Notes: generated by a model from the letters alone, not told the origin. Numbered from the stretch's first letter, positions 42,141-55,756 are shown. The stretch is 64,000 nt of DNA from Ectothiorhodospira mobilis (GCF_016584115.1 NZ_NRSK01000012.1:1-64000); one strand, 5' to 3'. Numbers and translations are program-made.

Positions 42141-42947
42141 ATGAGCCTGACGGGACTTACGGCGCGCCCCCTGCGCGTGCTCCAGATCAGCGACCTGCAC
42201 CTCTGTCCCGACCCCGGAGACGTCATGGGCTCCGGGGTCGACACCGACGACAGCCTGGCGCAGGTCCTGGACCGGGTGCAGCAGCGGGAACACCCACTGG
42301 ACCTGATGATGGTCAGCGGCGACCTGGCCCATACCCCGGAGGCCGGCGCCTACCGGCGCCTGCGGCGCACCTTCAACCGCCTGCCCTGGCCCGTGCACTG
42401 CCTGCCGGGCAATCACGACGACCCGGACCTCATGGAGGACACCCTGGCCGGGGACAACATCGACTGCCGCAAGGTGCTCATCCGCGGGGACTGGCTCATC
42501 CTCCTGCTGGACAGCGTCGTGCCCGGGGAATCCGCCGGCCGCCTGGACGATCACGAACTGGCCCTGCTGGAGGAGACCCTCTCCCGTCACCCGGCACGCA
42601 ACGCCCTCATCTGCCTGCACCATCCGGTGATCCCCCTGGGCAGCGCCTGGATGGACCGCATCGGCCTGGCCAATGCCCAGGACCTCTTCCAGGTGATCGA
42701 TGCCCACCCCAAGGTGCGCGGGATCCTCTTCGGCCACGCCCACCGGGAGGTGGACGAGATGCGCCACGGGGTGCGCCTCCTGGGGGCCCCGTCCACCGGC
42801 GTGCAGTTCGCCCCCCACACCCCCGAACCCCGGGTGGATGACCTGCCCCCGGGCTACCGCCATCTGGAACTCCATGGCGACGGCCGCATCCAGACCCGGG
42901 TGGAATACCTGCCCCAGCAGGCCGGTCTGCGGCGCCAGGCCTCCTGA
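42141..42947 (+). CDS. cpdA: 3',5'-cyclic-AMP phosphodiesterase
   Basis: This 268-residue class III phosphodiesterase hydrolyses cAMP with a two-metal centre. All five metallophosphoesterase motifs are present: ISDLHLC (D-x-H), VSGDLAHT (GD), PGNHDDPDLM (GNHD), ICLHHPVIP (H), and FGHAHREVDE (GHxH). Start ATG 42141 has an AAGGAGG site at optimal spacing. Length agrees with E. coli CpdA (275). A TATACT -10-like hexamer lies at 42049-42054, next to two CTGTCAA copies spaced by 11 bases (42021 and 42032). Confidence 0.92.
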   Translation: MSLTGLTARPLRVLQISDLHLCPDPGDVMGSGVDTDDSLAQVLDRVQQREHPLDLMMVSGDLAHTPEAGAYRRLRRTFNRLPWPVHCLPGNHDDPDLMEDTLAGDNIDCRKVLIRGDWLILLLDSVVPGESAGRLDDHELALLEETLSRHPARNALICLHHPVIPLGSAWMDRIGLANAQDLFQVIDAHPKVRGILFGHAHREVDEMRHGVRLLGAPSTGVQFAPHTPEPRVDDLPPGYRHLELHGDGRIQTRVEYLPQQAGLRRQAS

Positions 42948-42953
42948 AGGCCC

Positions 42954-45116
<2,163 letters not shown>

Positions 45117-45310
45117 GCACACTTCCTTCCGCGCCCTTGGCGCATCTACGCATACGGGGACACCAACGGGAGGGCCCGGGGGCTATGGGCCGTGTCCGCG
45201 AGGAGCATGTATCATCACCCGGGTGCCCCCCCTGCGGTCAATGCCCGGGGGCATGCCGCTCTTGCAGTGCAACATACGCCCCATGCGGGGCCGGGAGACC
45301 AGGCATCCCC

Positions 45311-47109
<1,799 letters not shown>

Positions 47110-47219
47110 CCCCCACAGCCGGGCCACCGCCTTGGGGCACGGACTCAGAACGGATAGAATTTTCCCATCGCTTTGGGATCACCCGACCCATACCACCCCA
47201 TAGATCACAGGTGCATGCC

Positions 47220-47747
47220 ATGCCGCTTCCCAAGCCCCCCGTCCTGCTGCCCCTGGGTGTCGCCCTGCGCCTGCTGCCCGATGCGGTGCACACCCGCGTC
47301 TTCACCGCCCTGGTGAACCACCTGCTGCGGGGCCAGCCCGCCGCCGAGGAGCTGGGCCCCCTGGAGGGCAAGCGCATCTGCCTGTCGGTCACCGACCATC
47401 GCGGCGGGGTGTGCTTCCTCGTGCGCGACCAGGGCATCACCCCCTGGCGGGCCCGCGGCACCGACGACTGGGACGTGCGCATCCGCGGCCGCCTGGAGGA
47501 CTTCTGGCGCCTGGCCACCCGCTCCGAGGACCCGGACACCCTCTTCTTCAGCCGGCGCCTGGACCTGGAGGGGGAGACCGAGGCGGGCCTGTACCTGAAA
47601 AACCTCCTGGACACCGCCGAGCCGGACTGGGAGAGCCACATCCACGCCGTGCTGGGGGAACGGGCCGGGCGGCGCATGGTGTGCCTGCTCAACCGCCTGG
47701 GCCTGGGCCGTCACCTCCCCGGCGGCCTGCACGTCACCGACCCCTGA
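47220..47747 (+). CDS. ubiT: SCP2-domain accessory factor for anaerobic ubiquinone synthesis
   Basis: This 175-residue SCP2 sterol-binding-domain protein is like E. coli UbiT (YhbT). The lipid-binding domain covers residues about 30-150 (NHLLRGQPAAEELGPLEGKR, then VRIRGRLEDFWRLATRSEDP and DTLFFSRRLDLEGETEAGL). UbiT binds quinone intermediates and works with UbiU and UbiV in the oxygen-independent pathway. Those two genes are not in this window. ATG 47220 or GTG 47211 could start it. It is convergent with rimO, six bases apart. Confidence 0.82.
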   Translation: MPLPKPPVLLPLGVALRLLPDAVHTRVFTALVNHLLRGQPAAEELGPLEGKRICLSVTDHRGGVCFLVRDQGITPWRARGTDDWDVRIRGRLEDFWRLATRSEDPDTLFFSRRLDLEGETEAGLYLKNLLDTAEPDWESHIHAVLGERAGRRMVCLLNRLGLGRHLPGGLHVTDP

Positions 47748-47753
47748 ATCCGA

Positions 47754-49079
47754 CTACAGGGTACGGGCGAAGAGGTCGTGGTCGGAGCAGTCCTCCACCA
47801 CCACCTCGGCCCAATCCCCCGGCTGCAGCCGGGTCCCCCCTTCCACGAACACCAGGCCATCGATCTCCGGGGCATCGGCGCTGGAGCGGGCGATGGCCGT
47901 CCCCTCCTCATCGATGGCATCCACCAGCACGGTGAGACGGCGCCCCACCCGGGCCTGCAGACGCTCCCGGCTGATCTGGGCCTGCACCTCCATGAACCGG
48001 GCCATGCGCTCCTCTTTCACGGGCCCGGGCACCGCCCCGGGGAGCGCGTTGGCCGGCGCCCCCTCCACCGGTGAATAGGTAAAGCACCCCACCCGGTCCA
48101 GGCGGGCCTCCCGCAGGAACTCCAGCAGGGTCTCGAAGTCCGCCTCCGTCTCCCCCGGGAAGCCCACGATGAAGGTGCTGCGCAGGGTCAGGTCCGGACA
48201 CAGGGCCCGCCACCGCTGGATGCGCTCCAGCACCCGCTCCGCCGCGGCGGGCCGGCGCATGGCCTTGAGGATGGGGCCACTGCCATGCTGCAGGGGGATA
48301 TCCAGGTAGGGCAGGATCCGCCCCTCGGCCATGAGCGGCAGCAGGGCATCCACATGGGGATAGGGATAGACATAGTGCAGCCGCACCCACACCCCCAGCT
48401 CCCCCAGGGCCGAGGCCAGGGTATGGAGATCGGTACGCAGGGGACGACCGCCCCAGAACCCCGTGCGATGCTTCACGTCCAGGCCATAGGCCCCGGAATC
48501 CTGGGCGATCACCAAAAGCTCCCGGACACCGGCCTCCACCAGCCGCTGGGCCTCGTCCATCACCTCGCCGATGGGCCGGCTCACCAGGCGGCCGCGGAAA
48601 CGGGGGATGACACAGAAGCTGCACTGGTGATTGCAGCCCTCGGAGATCTTCAGATAGGCGTAGTGGTCCGGCGTCAGGCGCACCCCCTGGGGCGGCACCA
48701 GGCGCTCGAAGGGGAGATGGGGCGCCGGCAGATACCGGTGCACCGCCGTCATCACCGCCTCCAGGGCATGGGGGCCGGTCACCGCCAGGACCCCGGGATG
48801 GACCCGGCGCACCCGTTCGGCCTCCGCCCCCAGGCAACCGGTGACGATCACCCGCCCGTTCTCGGCCAGGGCCTCGCCGATGGCCTCCAGGGACTCCTCC
48901 ACCGCCGCATCGATGAAACCGCAGGTGTTCACCACCACCAGATCCGCGTCCCCGTAGGTGGAGGACACGGCATAGCCCTCGGCCCGCAGGCGGGTGAGGA
49001 TGCGTTCCGAATCCGACAGGGCCTTGGGGCAACCCAGGCTCACGAACCCCACCCGGGGCGGCGTCATGGCGGTGCTCAC
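47754..49079 (-). CDS. rimO: Ribosomal protein S12 methylthiotransferase
   Basis: This 441-residue radical-SAM enzyme adds a methylthio group to an Asp of ribosomal protein S12. The N-terminal methylthiotransferase domain has three cluster cysteines ([31 protein letters not shown]), the radical-SAM domain has [14 protein letters not shown], and a C-terminal TRAM domain closes the protein. The [12 protein letters not shown] opening and length separate it from MiaB. It starts 410 bp from rpmE, which is divergent. Confidence 0.95.
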   Translation of the reverse strand: MSTAMTPPRVGFVSLGCPKALSDSERILTRLRAEGYAVSSTYGDADLVVVNTCGFIDAAVEESLEAIGEALAENGRVIVTGCLGAEAERVRRVHPGVLAVTGPHALEAVMTAVHRYLPAPHLPFERLVPPQGVRLTPDHYAYLKISEGCNHQCSFCVIPRFRGRLVSRPIGEVMDEAQRLVEAGVRELLVIAQDSGAYGLDVKHRTGFWGGRPLRTDLHTLASALGELGVWVRLHYVYPYPHVDALLPLMAEGRILPYLDIPLQHGSGPILKAMRRPAAAERVLERIQRWRALCPDLTLRSTFIVGFPGETEADFETLLEFLREARLDRVGCFTYSPVEGAPANALPGAVPGPVKEERMARFMEVQAQISRERLQARVGRRLTVLVDAIDEEGTAIARSSADAPEIDGLVFVEGGTRLQPGDWAEVVVEDCSDHDLFARTL

Positions 49080-49287
49080 CGTGCACCACCCGGCCCCGCG
49101 GGCCGCTTCTTATGCACAGATCCGCGGCAGCCCGGAAAACAGGCGATGGGGGCTGTCAAGGGCCTGGTGCCACTTGCGTAATCATCTTTTTTATGCATTA
49201 GAAACAATCACTTGGAAGGGTGAACAAAAAATGACCGATCTGTCTCCCGGCCCGCATTCATGCGGCCCGGAGAGGAAATCCCCCACT

Positions 49288-49322
49288 TCATCCACAAAGT
49301 TATCCACAGGTTTTGTGGAAAA
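49288..49322. promoter_or_regulatory. Cluster of three DnaA-box-like sites
   Basis: TTATCCACA at 49300-49308 is a perfect consensus DnaA box. TCATCCACA at 49288-49296 on the same strand and TTTTCCACA on the minus strand at 49314-49322 each differ from it by one base. Three boxes within 35 bases, beside an AT-rich patch, exceed chance in a high-GC genome. No replication genes are near, so this is more likely a DnaA-titrating or regulatory site than the origin. Confidence 0.5.
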
Positions 49323-49418
49323 GGGGAAAAAGCCCTTGGGGCGAAGGAGGTTGCCAGCGGAATCTCAACCGGTGCGTGGATTCCCCCGCGCAAGTGGCGT
49401 CCTCACCGGGAACCGCGC

Positions 49419-49447
49419 TTGCCAGCACAGCGGGTTTCCAGTATATT
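49419..49447 (+). promoter_or_regulatory. Sigma-70-type promoter of rpmE
   Basis: TTGCCA at 49419-49424 and TATATT at 49442-49447 are separated by 17 bases; each hexamer differs from the consensus by one base. Transcription would start near 49454, giving a 36-base leader to the rpmE ATG at 49490. Confidence 0.65.
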
Positions 49448-49489
49448 TCTCTCCCTTTTCCAGCGCTACAGGCTTTCGAGGGTGCTTGC

Positions 49490-49693
49490 ATGAAGCCGGA
49501 GATCCATCCCGATTACCACGAAGTGACCGTGACCTGCAGTTGCGGAAACACGATCCAGACCCGCTCGACCCACAAGGGGTCCGAACTGCACGTGGAAGTC
49601 TGTTCCGCCTGCCATCCCTTCTATACCGGGAAGCAGAAGATCGTCGACACCGCCGGCCAGGTGGACAAGTTCCGCCGCCGCTACGGGATGTGA
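49490..49693 (+). CDS. rpmE: Ribosomal protein L31 (zinc-binding form)
   Basis: This 67-residue large-subunit ribosomal protein starts [20 protein letters not shown] and has four cysteines in the L31 zinc pattern: two in CSCG (residues 16 and 18) and two in [11 protein letters not shown]. This is the zinc-containing type, replaced by a Cys-free paralogue under zinc starvation in some bacteria. It has its own promoter and a strong hairpin 38 bases after the stop. Confidence 0.97.
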   Translation: MKPEIHPDYHEVTVTCSCGNTIQTRSTHKGSELHVEVCSACHPFYTGKQKIVDTAGQVDKFRRRYGM

Positions 49694-49707
49694 TCCCGAC
49701 CGGATCC

Positions 49708-50529
49708 ATGGCGGTCCATCGTGGTTCCATGCAAAGGGCGCTGCTGAGCAGCGCCCTTTGTCTTTGCGTCCTCCTCGCCCCGGCGGCCCAGGGGCGGGAT
49801 CTGCCCCCCGGGTGCAACGCCCCCGGGGGCCTCACCCGCACGGGGGTGGTGGATCATGTCAATGACGGGGACACCGTGCGTCTGGAGGACGGCACCCGGG
49901 TACGCCTCATCGGCCTGGACACCCCGGAGATCCACTGGGGGCGGGACGAGGCCGAACCCTATGCCCGGGAGGCGCGGCGCGCCCTGGAGGAGATCCTGGA
50001 CACCCACGATGACCGGGTGATTCTGCAGCCGGATACCGAGGCCCGGGACCCCCACGGCCGCACCCTGGCCCACCTGTTCACCCCCGACGGCCACCCCATC
50101 GCCGCCCTTCTCCTGGACCGCGGCCTGGCCACCGCCCTCACCATCCCCCCCAACGATCGCCACCTGGAGTGCTACCGCACGGCCGAGGCCCGGGCCCGGG
50201 CCGCCCGGGAAGGGCTCTGGTCCCTGCCCCGCCACCAGGTGTTCCAGGCGGAGGAACTCCCCCGGGACGCCACGGGATTCCGCCGGGTGGAAGGGAAGGT
50301 CACCCGCATCGGGGAGAGCCGCCGCGCCCACTGGATCAATCTGGACGAGGGCGCCGTCGCCCTGCGCATCGACAAGGCCGATATGGGATATTTTCCGGGG
50401 CTCGACCCGGAGAGCCTGGAAGGGAAGCGGGTGCAGGGGCGGGGGTCTGTCTACACCCATCGCGGCCAGCCCAGGATGCGCATCCACCATCCCGCCGACC
50501 TGGAAATCCTGGAGGACGCCGGGGACTGA
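49708..50529 (+). CDS. Secreted thermonuclease-family nuclease with C-terminal OB-like domain
   Basis: This 273-residue protein has a signal peptide (ALLSSALCLCVLLAPAAQG) and a staphylococcal-nuclease domain at about 40-165: HVNDGDTVRL, VRLIGLDTPEIHWG (Arg and metal Asp), and DPHGRTLAHLF. The C-terminal 90 residues (VEGKVTRIGESRRAHWINLD) look like a DNA-binding OB fold. ATG 49708 or ATG 49729 could start it. In both cases the start region coincides with the rpmE terminator hairpin, so the hairpin encodes part of the signal peptide. Expected periplasmic or extracellular; nucleic acid scavenging is a reasonable guess. Confidence 0.87.
   Translation: MAVHRGSMQRALLSSALCLCVLLAPAAQGRDLPPGCNAPGGLTRTGVVDHVNDGDTVRLEDGTRVRLIGLDTPEIHWGRDEAEPYAREARRALEEILDTHDDRVILQPDTEARDPHGRTLAHLFTPDGHPIAALLLDRGLATALTIPPNDRHLECYRTAEARARAAREGLWSLPRHQVFQAEELPRDATGFRRVEGKVTRIGESRRAHWINLDEGAVALRIDKADMGYFPGLDPESLEGKRVQGRGSVYTHRGQPRMRIHHPADLEILEDAGD
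49732..49760 (+). terminator. Intrinsic terminator of rpmE
   Basis: CAAAGGGCGCTGC, loop TGA, then GCAGCGCCCTTTG form a perfect 13-pair stem, followed by TCTTTGCG, a short and imperfect T tract. It lies 38 bases after the rpmE stop. The same bases encode the start of the nuclease signal peptide, so termination and read-through decide expression of that gene. Confidence 0.75.
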
Positions 50530-50538
50530 CCCCGGTAC

Positions 50539-50593
50539 GCGGGGCATCGCAGCGATGCCCCGCGCCCAGCGCCCGTGCCGCCGGGGCACGGGC
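50539..50593. terminator. Two hairpins between convergent nuclease and mdh genes
   Basis: GCGGGGCATCG, loop CAG, CGATGCCCCGC (50539-50563) is an 11-pair perfect stem. It is followed by GCCCGTGCC, a five-base loop, and GGCACGGGC (50571-50593). They fill the gap between the stops of the nuclease and mdh genes and probably end transcription from both sides; no T-runs are present. Confidence 0.55.
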
Positions 50594-50601
50594 CGCGGCC
50601 A

Positions 50602-51582
50602 TCAGGGCAGCAGGTGGGCCACCCCGTCCCGCTCCTCACGCAACTCCTGTTCCGTGGCCTGCATGCGCCCGCGGCTGAAGTCGTCGATCTCCAGCCCCTG
50701 CACGATCCGGTAATCGCCGCCACTGCAGGTGACGGGGAAGGAGTAGATCAGGCCCTTTTCGATGCCGTAGCTGCCATCGGAGGGGATGGCCATGCTGGTC
50801 CAGTCCCCCTCCGGCGTGCCCAGCACCCAGTCGCGCACGTGATCCACGGCGGAACTGGCGGCGGAGGCGGCGCTGGAGGCCCCCCGGGCCTTGATGATGG
50901 CCGCGCCCCGCTGCTGCACCGTGGGGATGAAGGTGGACTCGTACCAGTCCCGGGGCACCAGGTCCGCGGCGGCCTCGCCGCGCACCGTGGCCTGACTGAT
51001 GTCCGGATACTGGGTGGCGGAGTGGTTGCCCCAGACGATCATGCGCCGGATCTGGGTGGTGTCCGCCCCGGTCTTTTCCGACAACTGGGCCATGGCGCGG
51101 TTGTGGTCCAGACGGGTCATGGCGGTGAAGTTGCGGGCGTCCAGATCCGGGGCGTTGCGCTGGGCGATGAGGGCGTTGGTGTTGGCGGGATTGCCCACCA
51201 CCAGGACCTTCACCTCGCGGCTGGCGGCGGCGTTCAGGGCCCGGCCCTGCTCGGAGAAGATGGCGGCATTGGCCTCCAGCAGGTCCTTGCGCTCCATGCC
51301 GGGGCCCCGGGGACGCGCCCCCACCAGCAGGGCCACGTCGGCCCCCTCGAAGGCCTCCTCGGCACGGTCGGAGGTGGTGATCCCCGCCAGCAGCGGGAAG
51401 GCACAATCCTCCAGCTCCATGACCACACCGCGCAGCGCGTCCATGGCCGGGGGGATTTCCAGCAACTGCAGGATGACGGGCTGATCCTTGCCCAGCATGT
51501 CGCCGGCGGCGATGCGGAACAACAGGCTGTAGGCGATCTGGCCAGCCGCGCCGGTCACGGCGACGCGCATGGGATTGTTCAT
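50602..51582 (-). CDS. mdh: Malate dehydrogenase (cytosolic type)
   Basis: This 326-residue NAD-dependent dehydrogenase interconverts malate and oxaloacetate in the TCA cycle. The Rossmann loop is [16 protein letters not shown]. Substrate arginines are in [15 protein letters not shown], and the catalytic Asp/His pair is in [10 protein letters not shown] and [13 protein letters not shown]. The pattern is of the cytosolic-type bacterial enzyme (as in Burkholderia or Xanthomonas), not the E. coli type. ATG 51582 versus ATG 51570 (MRVAVTG) is open. Confidence 0.96.
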   Translation of the reverse strand: MNNPMRVAVTGAAGQIAYSLLFRIAAGDMLGKDQPVILQLLEIPPAMDALRGVVMELEDCAFPLLAGITTSDRAEEAFEGADVALLVGARPRGPGMERKDLLEANAAIFSEQGRALNAAASREVKVLVVGNPANTNALIAQRNAPDLDARNFTAMTRLDHNRAMAQLSEKTGADTTQIRRMIVWGNHSATQYPDISQATVRGEAAADLVPRDWYESTFIPTVQQRGAAIIKARGASSAASAASSAVDHVRDWVLGTPEGDWTSMAIPSDGSYGIEKGLIYSFPVTCSGGDYRIVQGLEIDDFSRGRMQATEQELREERDGVAHLLP

Positions 51583-51721
51583 GAAGCTACCTCCGGATGA
51601 TCGTTCAGGGATGGATCGACGCGGCGGAACCCTCCGCCCCGTGGCCCGGCGGGCCCGGGGCCGATTCTACCAGAGCGGGGCCGCCCTCAGGTCCGGCCGG
51701 AAGCGGCGGTTACCCGCGGAA

Positions 51722-51985
51722 TCAACCCTCCTTGTCCCTGCCGGAGGGCCGTTCCCCCTGTGGGTTGAAGGCCTGCCAGAACAGCTTCTGGAAGGCGTCC
51801 ATGCCGGCGGCGCCGCTTTGCAGCATGGGCTGCATCAGGGTCAGGGCATCGTAGCCCTGCTGCCCCTCGCGCATGCGCCGGGCCAGTTCGTCCAGCATCT
51901 CCTGCTGCAGCGGCGCCACGTCCGGCAGGCCCAGGAAGGCCCGCATCTCCTGGGGCGTGGCTTCCACCTCCACGTTGAACTTCAT
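51722..51985 (-). CDS. DUF6489-family small protein
   Basis: This 87-residue protein begins MKFNVEVEATPQEMRAFLGL, the DUF6489 family opening, followed by PDVAPLQQEMLDELARRMRE and a helical stretch ending in FQKLFWQAF. Only the part from ATG 51985 is family-like; the longer upstream frame is not. It is charged and helical, without signal peptide or membrane helix. The C-terminal FWQAF helix recalls phasin-like or granule-associated proteins, but no function is established. Confidence 0.83.
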   Translation of the reverse strand: MKFNVEVEATPQEMRAFLGLPDVAPLQQEMLDELARRMREGQQGYDALTLMQPMLQSGAAGMDAFQKLFWQAFNPQGERPSGRDKEG

Positions 51986-52096
51986 CTCGCCTCCCGGCCC
52001 CAAGGGGCCCGATGCATTCGATCCAGGGCCCACCGTATCAAATGCCGCGAAGATGCGCAGCGGCCGCAGCCGGATCCCATCTGTTAGACTGCCCCC

Positions 52097-52966
52097 GTGA
52101 CCGCACCCACCTATCTCGTCGACGCCAGCATCTTCATCTTCCGGGCCTGGTTCGCCCTGCCCGGGGACATCACCAGCCGCGACGGCCATCCCGCCAACGC
52201 GGCCCACGGCTTTGCGCGTTTTGTCCACGGACTGCTGCAGGCGGAACGCCCGCAACGCATCGCCTTCGCCTTCGACGAGGGCCAGAAGGGCTCCCACCGC
52301 CACACCCTATTCCCCGATTACAAGGCCAACCGCCCGCCGGCCCCGGAGGACCTCAAGCGCCAGTTCCCCTGGTGCCGGGCCCTGGTGGAGGCCCTGGGAT
52401 TGACCACCCTCTCCAGCCCCCGCTTCGAGGCGGACGACCTCATCGGCACCCTGGCGGACCGGGAACGGGAACGCGGCCGCAGCGTGACCGTGGTCACCGG
52501 CGACAAGGACCTGACCCAGCTGATCACCGCGGGGGATCACTGGTGGGACCCGCGCCATCCCCGGCGGCTGGACCCGGCGGGCGTCGAGAAGCGCCTGGGG
52601 GTGCGCCCGGAACAGGTGGCCGACCAGCTGGCCCTGGCCGGGGACAAGGTGGACAACATCCCGGGCATCCCCGGGGTGGGCATGGCCACGGCCGCGCGCC
52701 TGCTGCGCCGCGCCGGCAGCCTGCCGGCCCTGCTGGAGGACATCCCCGCCATCGGCCGCATGCCCCTGCGCGGGGCACGGCGCCTCATGACCCTGGTGGA
52801 GACCCACCAGGACACCGTGCGCCTGGCCCGGCAGCTCACCGGCATCCACTGCGAGGCCGACCTGCCCCCGGGGCTGAGCCTGGAGCGCCGCCCCGCGGAT
52901 GCGGCCCAGCTGGCCGCCCTGGCCGAACACCTGGACCTGCCCGTGCCCCTGCGCCATGGCCTCTAA
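52097..52966 (+). CDS. 5'-3' exonuclease of the FEN family (polymerase I-like nuclease domain)
   Basis: This 289-residue stand-alone flap nuclease has an N-terminal PIN-like domain with acidic residues in [37 protein letters not shown] and [12 protein letters not shown] helix-hairpin-helix (H3TH) DNA-binding element follows: [20 protein letters not shown]. It lacks polymerase domains and resembles ExoIX/Xni, but is longer and retains more acidic ligands. It probably trims flaps in repair or removes primers. GTG 52097 is the only start giving the complete domain. Its last bases overlap rluE. Confidence 0.9.
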   Translation: MTAPTYLVDASIFIFRAWFALPGDITSRDGHPANAAHGFARFVHGLLQAERPQRIAFAFDEGQKGSHRHTLFPDYKANRPPAPEDLKRQFPWCRALVEALGLTTLSSPRFEADDLIGTLADRERERGRSVTVVTGDKDLTQLITAGDHWWDPRHPRRLDPAGVEKRLGVRPEQVADQLALAGDKVDNIPGIPGVGMATAARLLRRAGSLPALLEDIPAIGRMPLRGARRLMTLVETHQDTVRLARQLTGIHCEADLPPGLSLERRPADAAQLAALAEHLDLPVPLRHGL

Positions 52967-53585
52967 GGGGCATCGGGGAGGCAAACAGCGCCCCCGGCGC
53001 GCCAGGGAGCGGAAGGCCATACCGGCGGGACCGCCCCGCATCCTGCTGTTCAACAAGCCCTACGACTTCCTCACCCAGTTCACCGACGCCGCCGGGCGGC
53101 GCACCCTGGCGGACTTCATCCCCGTGCCGGGGGTCTACCCCGCCGGGCGCCTGGACCGGGACAGCGAGGGCCTGGTGGTGCTCACCGACGACGGCCGCCT
53201 GCAGGCCCGCATCACCGACCCGGCCCACGCCATGAGCAAGACCTACTGGGCCCAGGTGGAGGGCATCCCCGACGCGGCCGCCCTGGAGGCCCTGCGCCAC
53301 GGGGTGGTCCTCAAGGACGGCCCCACGCGCCCCGCCGGGGCCCGCCCCATGGACCCGCCGGCCGCCCTCTGGCCCCGGGATCCCCCCATCCGGCAGCGCC
53401 GCCACATCCCCACCACCTGGCTGGAGCTCACCCTGGCGGAAGGACGCAACCGCCAGGTGCGGCGCATGACCGCCGCCGTGGGGCATCCCACCCTGCGCCT
53501 CATCCGCTACCGCGTGGGCTCCTGGACCCTGGACGGCCTGCAACCGGGCCAGTGGTACCGGGTGGGGGGCCACCCCGTCGGCTGA
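52956..53585 (+). CDS. rluE: 23S rRNA pseudouridine synthase, RluE-like
   Basis: This 209-residue RsuA-family pseudouridine synthase starts with a basic tail ([13 protein letters not shown]), without an S4 domain, as in RluE. The catalytic motif is [17 protein letters not shown] (Asp), with [14 protein letters not shown] before it and [20 protein letters not shown] after it. RluE modifies U2457 in the peptidyl-transferase region of 23S rRNA. ATG 52956 overlaps the exonuclease stop by 11 bases. RluE is preferred over RsuA because of the missing S4 domain. Confidence 0.88.
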   Translation: MASKGHRGGKQRPRRARERKAIPAGPPRILLFNKPYDFLTQFTDAAGRRTLADFIPVPGVYPAGRLDRDSEGLVVLTDDGRLQARITDPAHAMSKTYWAQVEGIPDAAALEALRHGVVLKDGPTRPAGARPMDPPAALWPRDPPIRQRRHIPTTWLELTLAEGRNRQVRRMTAAVGHPTLRLIRYRVGSWTLDGLQPGQWYRVGGHPVG

Positions 53586-53713
53586 CGGCCCGCCGCCCCT
53601 TGCGGCCCCGGGGCAAGGCTCCTAGAGTCGTATATGGACTGCCCCCACGCCAGGGTGGCAGTGTGCGCGCCCATCCCGAACCCACGCCCCGGACCCCCGG
53701 AAGGAGTCTCGTC

Positions 53714-55756
53714 ATGCCCATCCCGGCGCGCCTGGCCGGCCTGCTGCTGACGTTCATTGCCCTGAGTCTTCCGGCCCTGGCGGCCCCCACGGATCCCGCC
53801 CCCCTGCGCGGACATTTCCTCGAGGCCGAGGCCGCGCTGGAACGGGGGGACCGGGAGTCCTTCCGCCGGCATCTGGCGGCCCTGGAGGCCTATCCCCTGC
53901 GCCCCTACCTGCTGTATGACGACCTGAACGCCCGGCTGCAGCAGGCTGAGGACAGGGAGATCCGCCGTTTCCTGGAACGCTGGGGCGACACCCCCCCGGG
54001 CCGGCGGCTACGCGCCCGCTGGCTGGCCCATCTGGCGCAGGCAGGCCGCTGGACCGCCTTCCTGGAAGACTACCGCGACGGACTGGGCACCCCCCTGGCC
54101 TGCCACCGCCATACCGCCCTCCTGCGCACCGGGCAACGCCAGGCGGCCCTGGAGGGGGTCGAGGGCCTGTGGCTGGTGGGGCATTCCCAACCCGGGGCCT
54201 GCGATGAGGTGTTCGATGCCTGGCGCGCCGCCGGACGGCTCACCCCCGACCTGGCCTGGGAACGATTCGGGCTGGCCATGAAGGCGGGACAGACCGGACT
54301 GGCCCGCTATCTCACCCGTTACCTCGCCGCGGACGACGCCCCCTGGGCACAACGCTGGCTTAAACTGCACCAGGATCCCCAGGAAATCGCCCATGCGGAC
54401 TGGCGGGCGGACCTTCATCCCCGTGCCGGGGAGGTCCTGGAGGACACCCTGCGCCGACTGGCCCGGCGCGAACCCCGCCAGGCCCTGGCGGCCTGGGAGG
54501 CGGCGGATGACCACTGGGGCCTGCCCCGGCAGGCCGCCCGGGAGATGCGCCGCTACATCGCCCTGCGCCTGACCCTGCGGGAGATGGCGGATGCCCTGCC
54601 CCACCTGGAGACCCTGCCCGCCGCCGTCTTCGATGATCAGCTGCGCGCCTGGCAGACCCGGGCCGCCCTCTCGGTACAGGACTGGCAGAGCGTGGCCGAG
54701 GGCATCACGCGCATGTCCCCCGAGGCCCGGGAGGAAGCCCCCTGGCGCTACTGGCACGCCCGGGCCCTGGAACGGCTGGGGGACCGGGACAGCGCCCGCC
54801 GGCTCTATGCCCAGGTGGCCCGGGAGCGCAATTTCTACGGCTTTCTGGCCGCGGACCGCATCCAGGCCCCCTACCGCATCGGCCACCGCCCCCTGCAGGT
54901 CTCCGCCGCCCGGCTGCAGGCGGTGGCCGAACACCCGACCCTGCAGCGGGCCCTGGAACTCCACGCCCTGGGGCGGATCATCGAGGCCCGCCGCGAGTGG
55001 TACCGGCTGCAACACGCACTGCAGGGCCGGGACCTGCTGGCGGCCGCGCAGCTGGCCCATGAGCAGGGCTGGCACGACCGGGCCATCTTCGCCGTCGCCC
55101 GCGCCGGCCACTACGACGACATCGACCTGCGCTTCCCCCTGGTGCACCCGGGGCTGTTCCGGGACAAGGCCGGTGCCCAGGGCATCGACCCCGCCTGGGC
55201 CATGGCCGTGGCGCGCCAGGAGAGCGCCTTCATGGCCGACGCCCGTTCCCACGCCGGCGCCCTGGGGCTGATGCAGATCATGCCCGCCACGGGACGGGCC
55301 ATGGCCCCCCATGTGGGCCTGCAGCTGGGCCATCCCTTCCGGCTCCTGGAGCCGGAGGTGAACGTGAGCATCGGCACCTACTACCTGCGGCGCAACCTGG
55401 ACCGCTTCGGCGGCCATCCCATGCTCTCCACCGCCGCCTACAACGCCGGCGCGGGGCGGGTGGACCGCTGGCTGCCCGGCGACCGCCCGCTGGCCGCCGA
55501 CATCTGGGCCGAACTCATCCCCTACGCGGAGACCCGCAAGTACGTGCGCCGCGTGTTCACCTACCGGGTGCTCTACGAGGTGCGCATGGGGCAGACCCCC
55601 ACCACCCTGAGCAGCCTGCTCCCCCCCGTCCCCCCGGCCGACCGGCTGATGCAGTCGGCCACGGCCCAGCAGACCCGCTGGCAGGGGGACGGCGCGGACC
55701 CGGCACGCACCCCCATCTGCGACGCCCCGGGGTACACGGACCGGTCCTGCCTCTGA
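53714..55756 (+). CDS. slt: Soluble lytic murein transglycosylase
   Basis: This 680-residue periplasmic transglycosylase cleaves peptidoglycan with formation of 1,6-anhydro ends. It has a signal peptide (LAGLLLTFIALSLPALAA), a long ring of alpha-helical TPR-like repeats to about residue 470, and a Slt catalytic domain. In that domain ARQESAFMADARSHAGALGL carries the catalytic Glu503, followed by MQIMPATG and YNAGAGRVDRWL. ATG 53714 is preceded by AAGGAGTC. The product supplies the muropeptides that AmgK and MurU recycle, though the genes are not linked in one operon. Confidence 0.94.
   Translation: MPIPARLAGLLLTFIALSLPALAAPTDPAPLRGHFLEAEAALERGDRESFRRHLAALEAYPLRPYLLYDDLNARLQQAEDREIRRFLERWGDTPPGRRLRARWLAHLAQAGRWTAFLEDYRDGLGTPLACHRHTALLRTGQRQAALEGVEGLWLVGHSQPGACDEVFDAWRAAGRLTPDLAWERFGLAMKAGQTGLARYLTRYLAADDAPWAQRWLKLHQDPQEIAHADWRADLHPRAGEVLEDTLRRLARREPRQALAAWEAADDHWGLPRQAAREMRRYIALRLTLREMADALPHLETLPAAVFDDQLRAWQTRAALSVQDWQSVAEGITRMSPEAREEAPWRYWHARALERLGDRDSARRLYAQVARERNFYGFLAADRIQAPYRIGHRPLQVSAARLQAVAEHPTLQRALELHALGRIIEARREWYRLQHALQGRDLLAAAQLAHEQGWHDRAIFAVARAGHYDDIDLRFPLVHPGLFRDKAGAQGIDPAWAMAVARQESAFMADARSHAGALGLMQIMPATGRAMAPHVGLQLGHPFRLLEPEVNVSIGTYYLRRNLDRFGGHPMLSTAAYNAGAGRVDRWLPGDRPLAADIWAELIPYAETRKYVRRVFTYRVLYEVRMGQTPTTLSSLLPPVPPADRLMQSATAQQTRWQGDGADPARTPICDAPGYTDRSCL

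Larger units (their letters stand above)
49080..49489. other. Intergenic region rimO-rpmE with AT-rich patch and DnaA boxes
   Basis: This 410-base region has no convincing gene. A frame starting at the ATG near 49230, after GGAAGG, runs through rpmE in another frame and looks like read-through. It contains an AT-rich patch at about 49180-49230, a cluster of three DnaA-box-like sites (49288-49322) and a sigma-70-type promoter for rpmE (49419-49447), listed separately. Confidence 0.6.

Noticed and set aside
48994-50529. A 511-codon plus-strand frame that could suggest a long fusion ending in the nuclease domain.
   Set aside because: It runs through the start of rimO on the opposite strand, the intergenic region, and rpmE in another frame; only the part from 49708 is protein-like.
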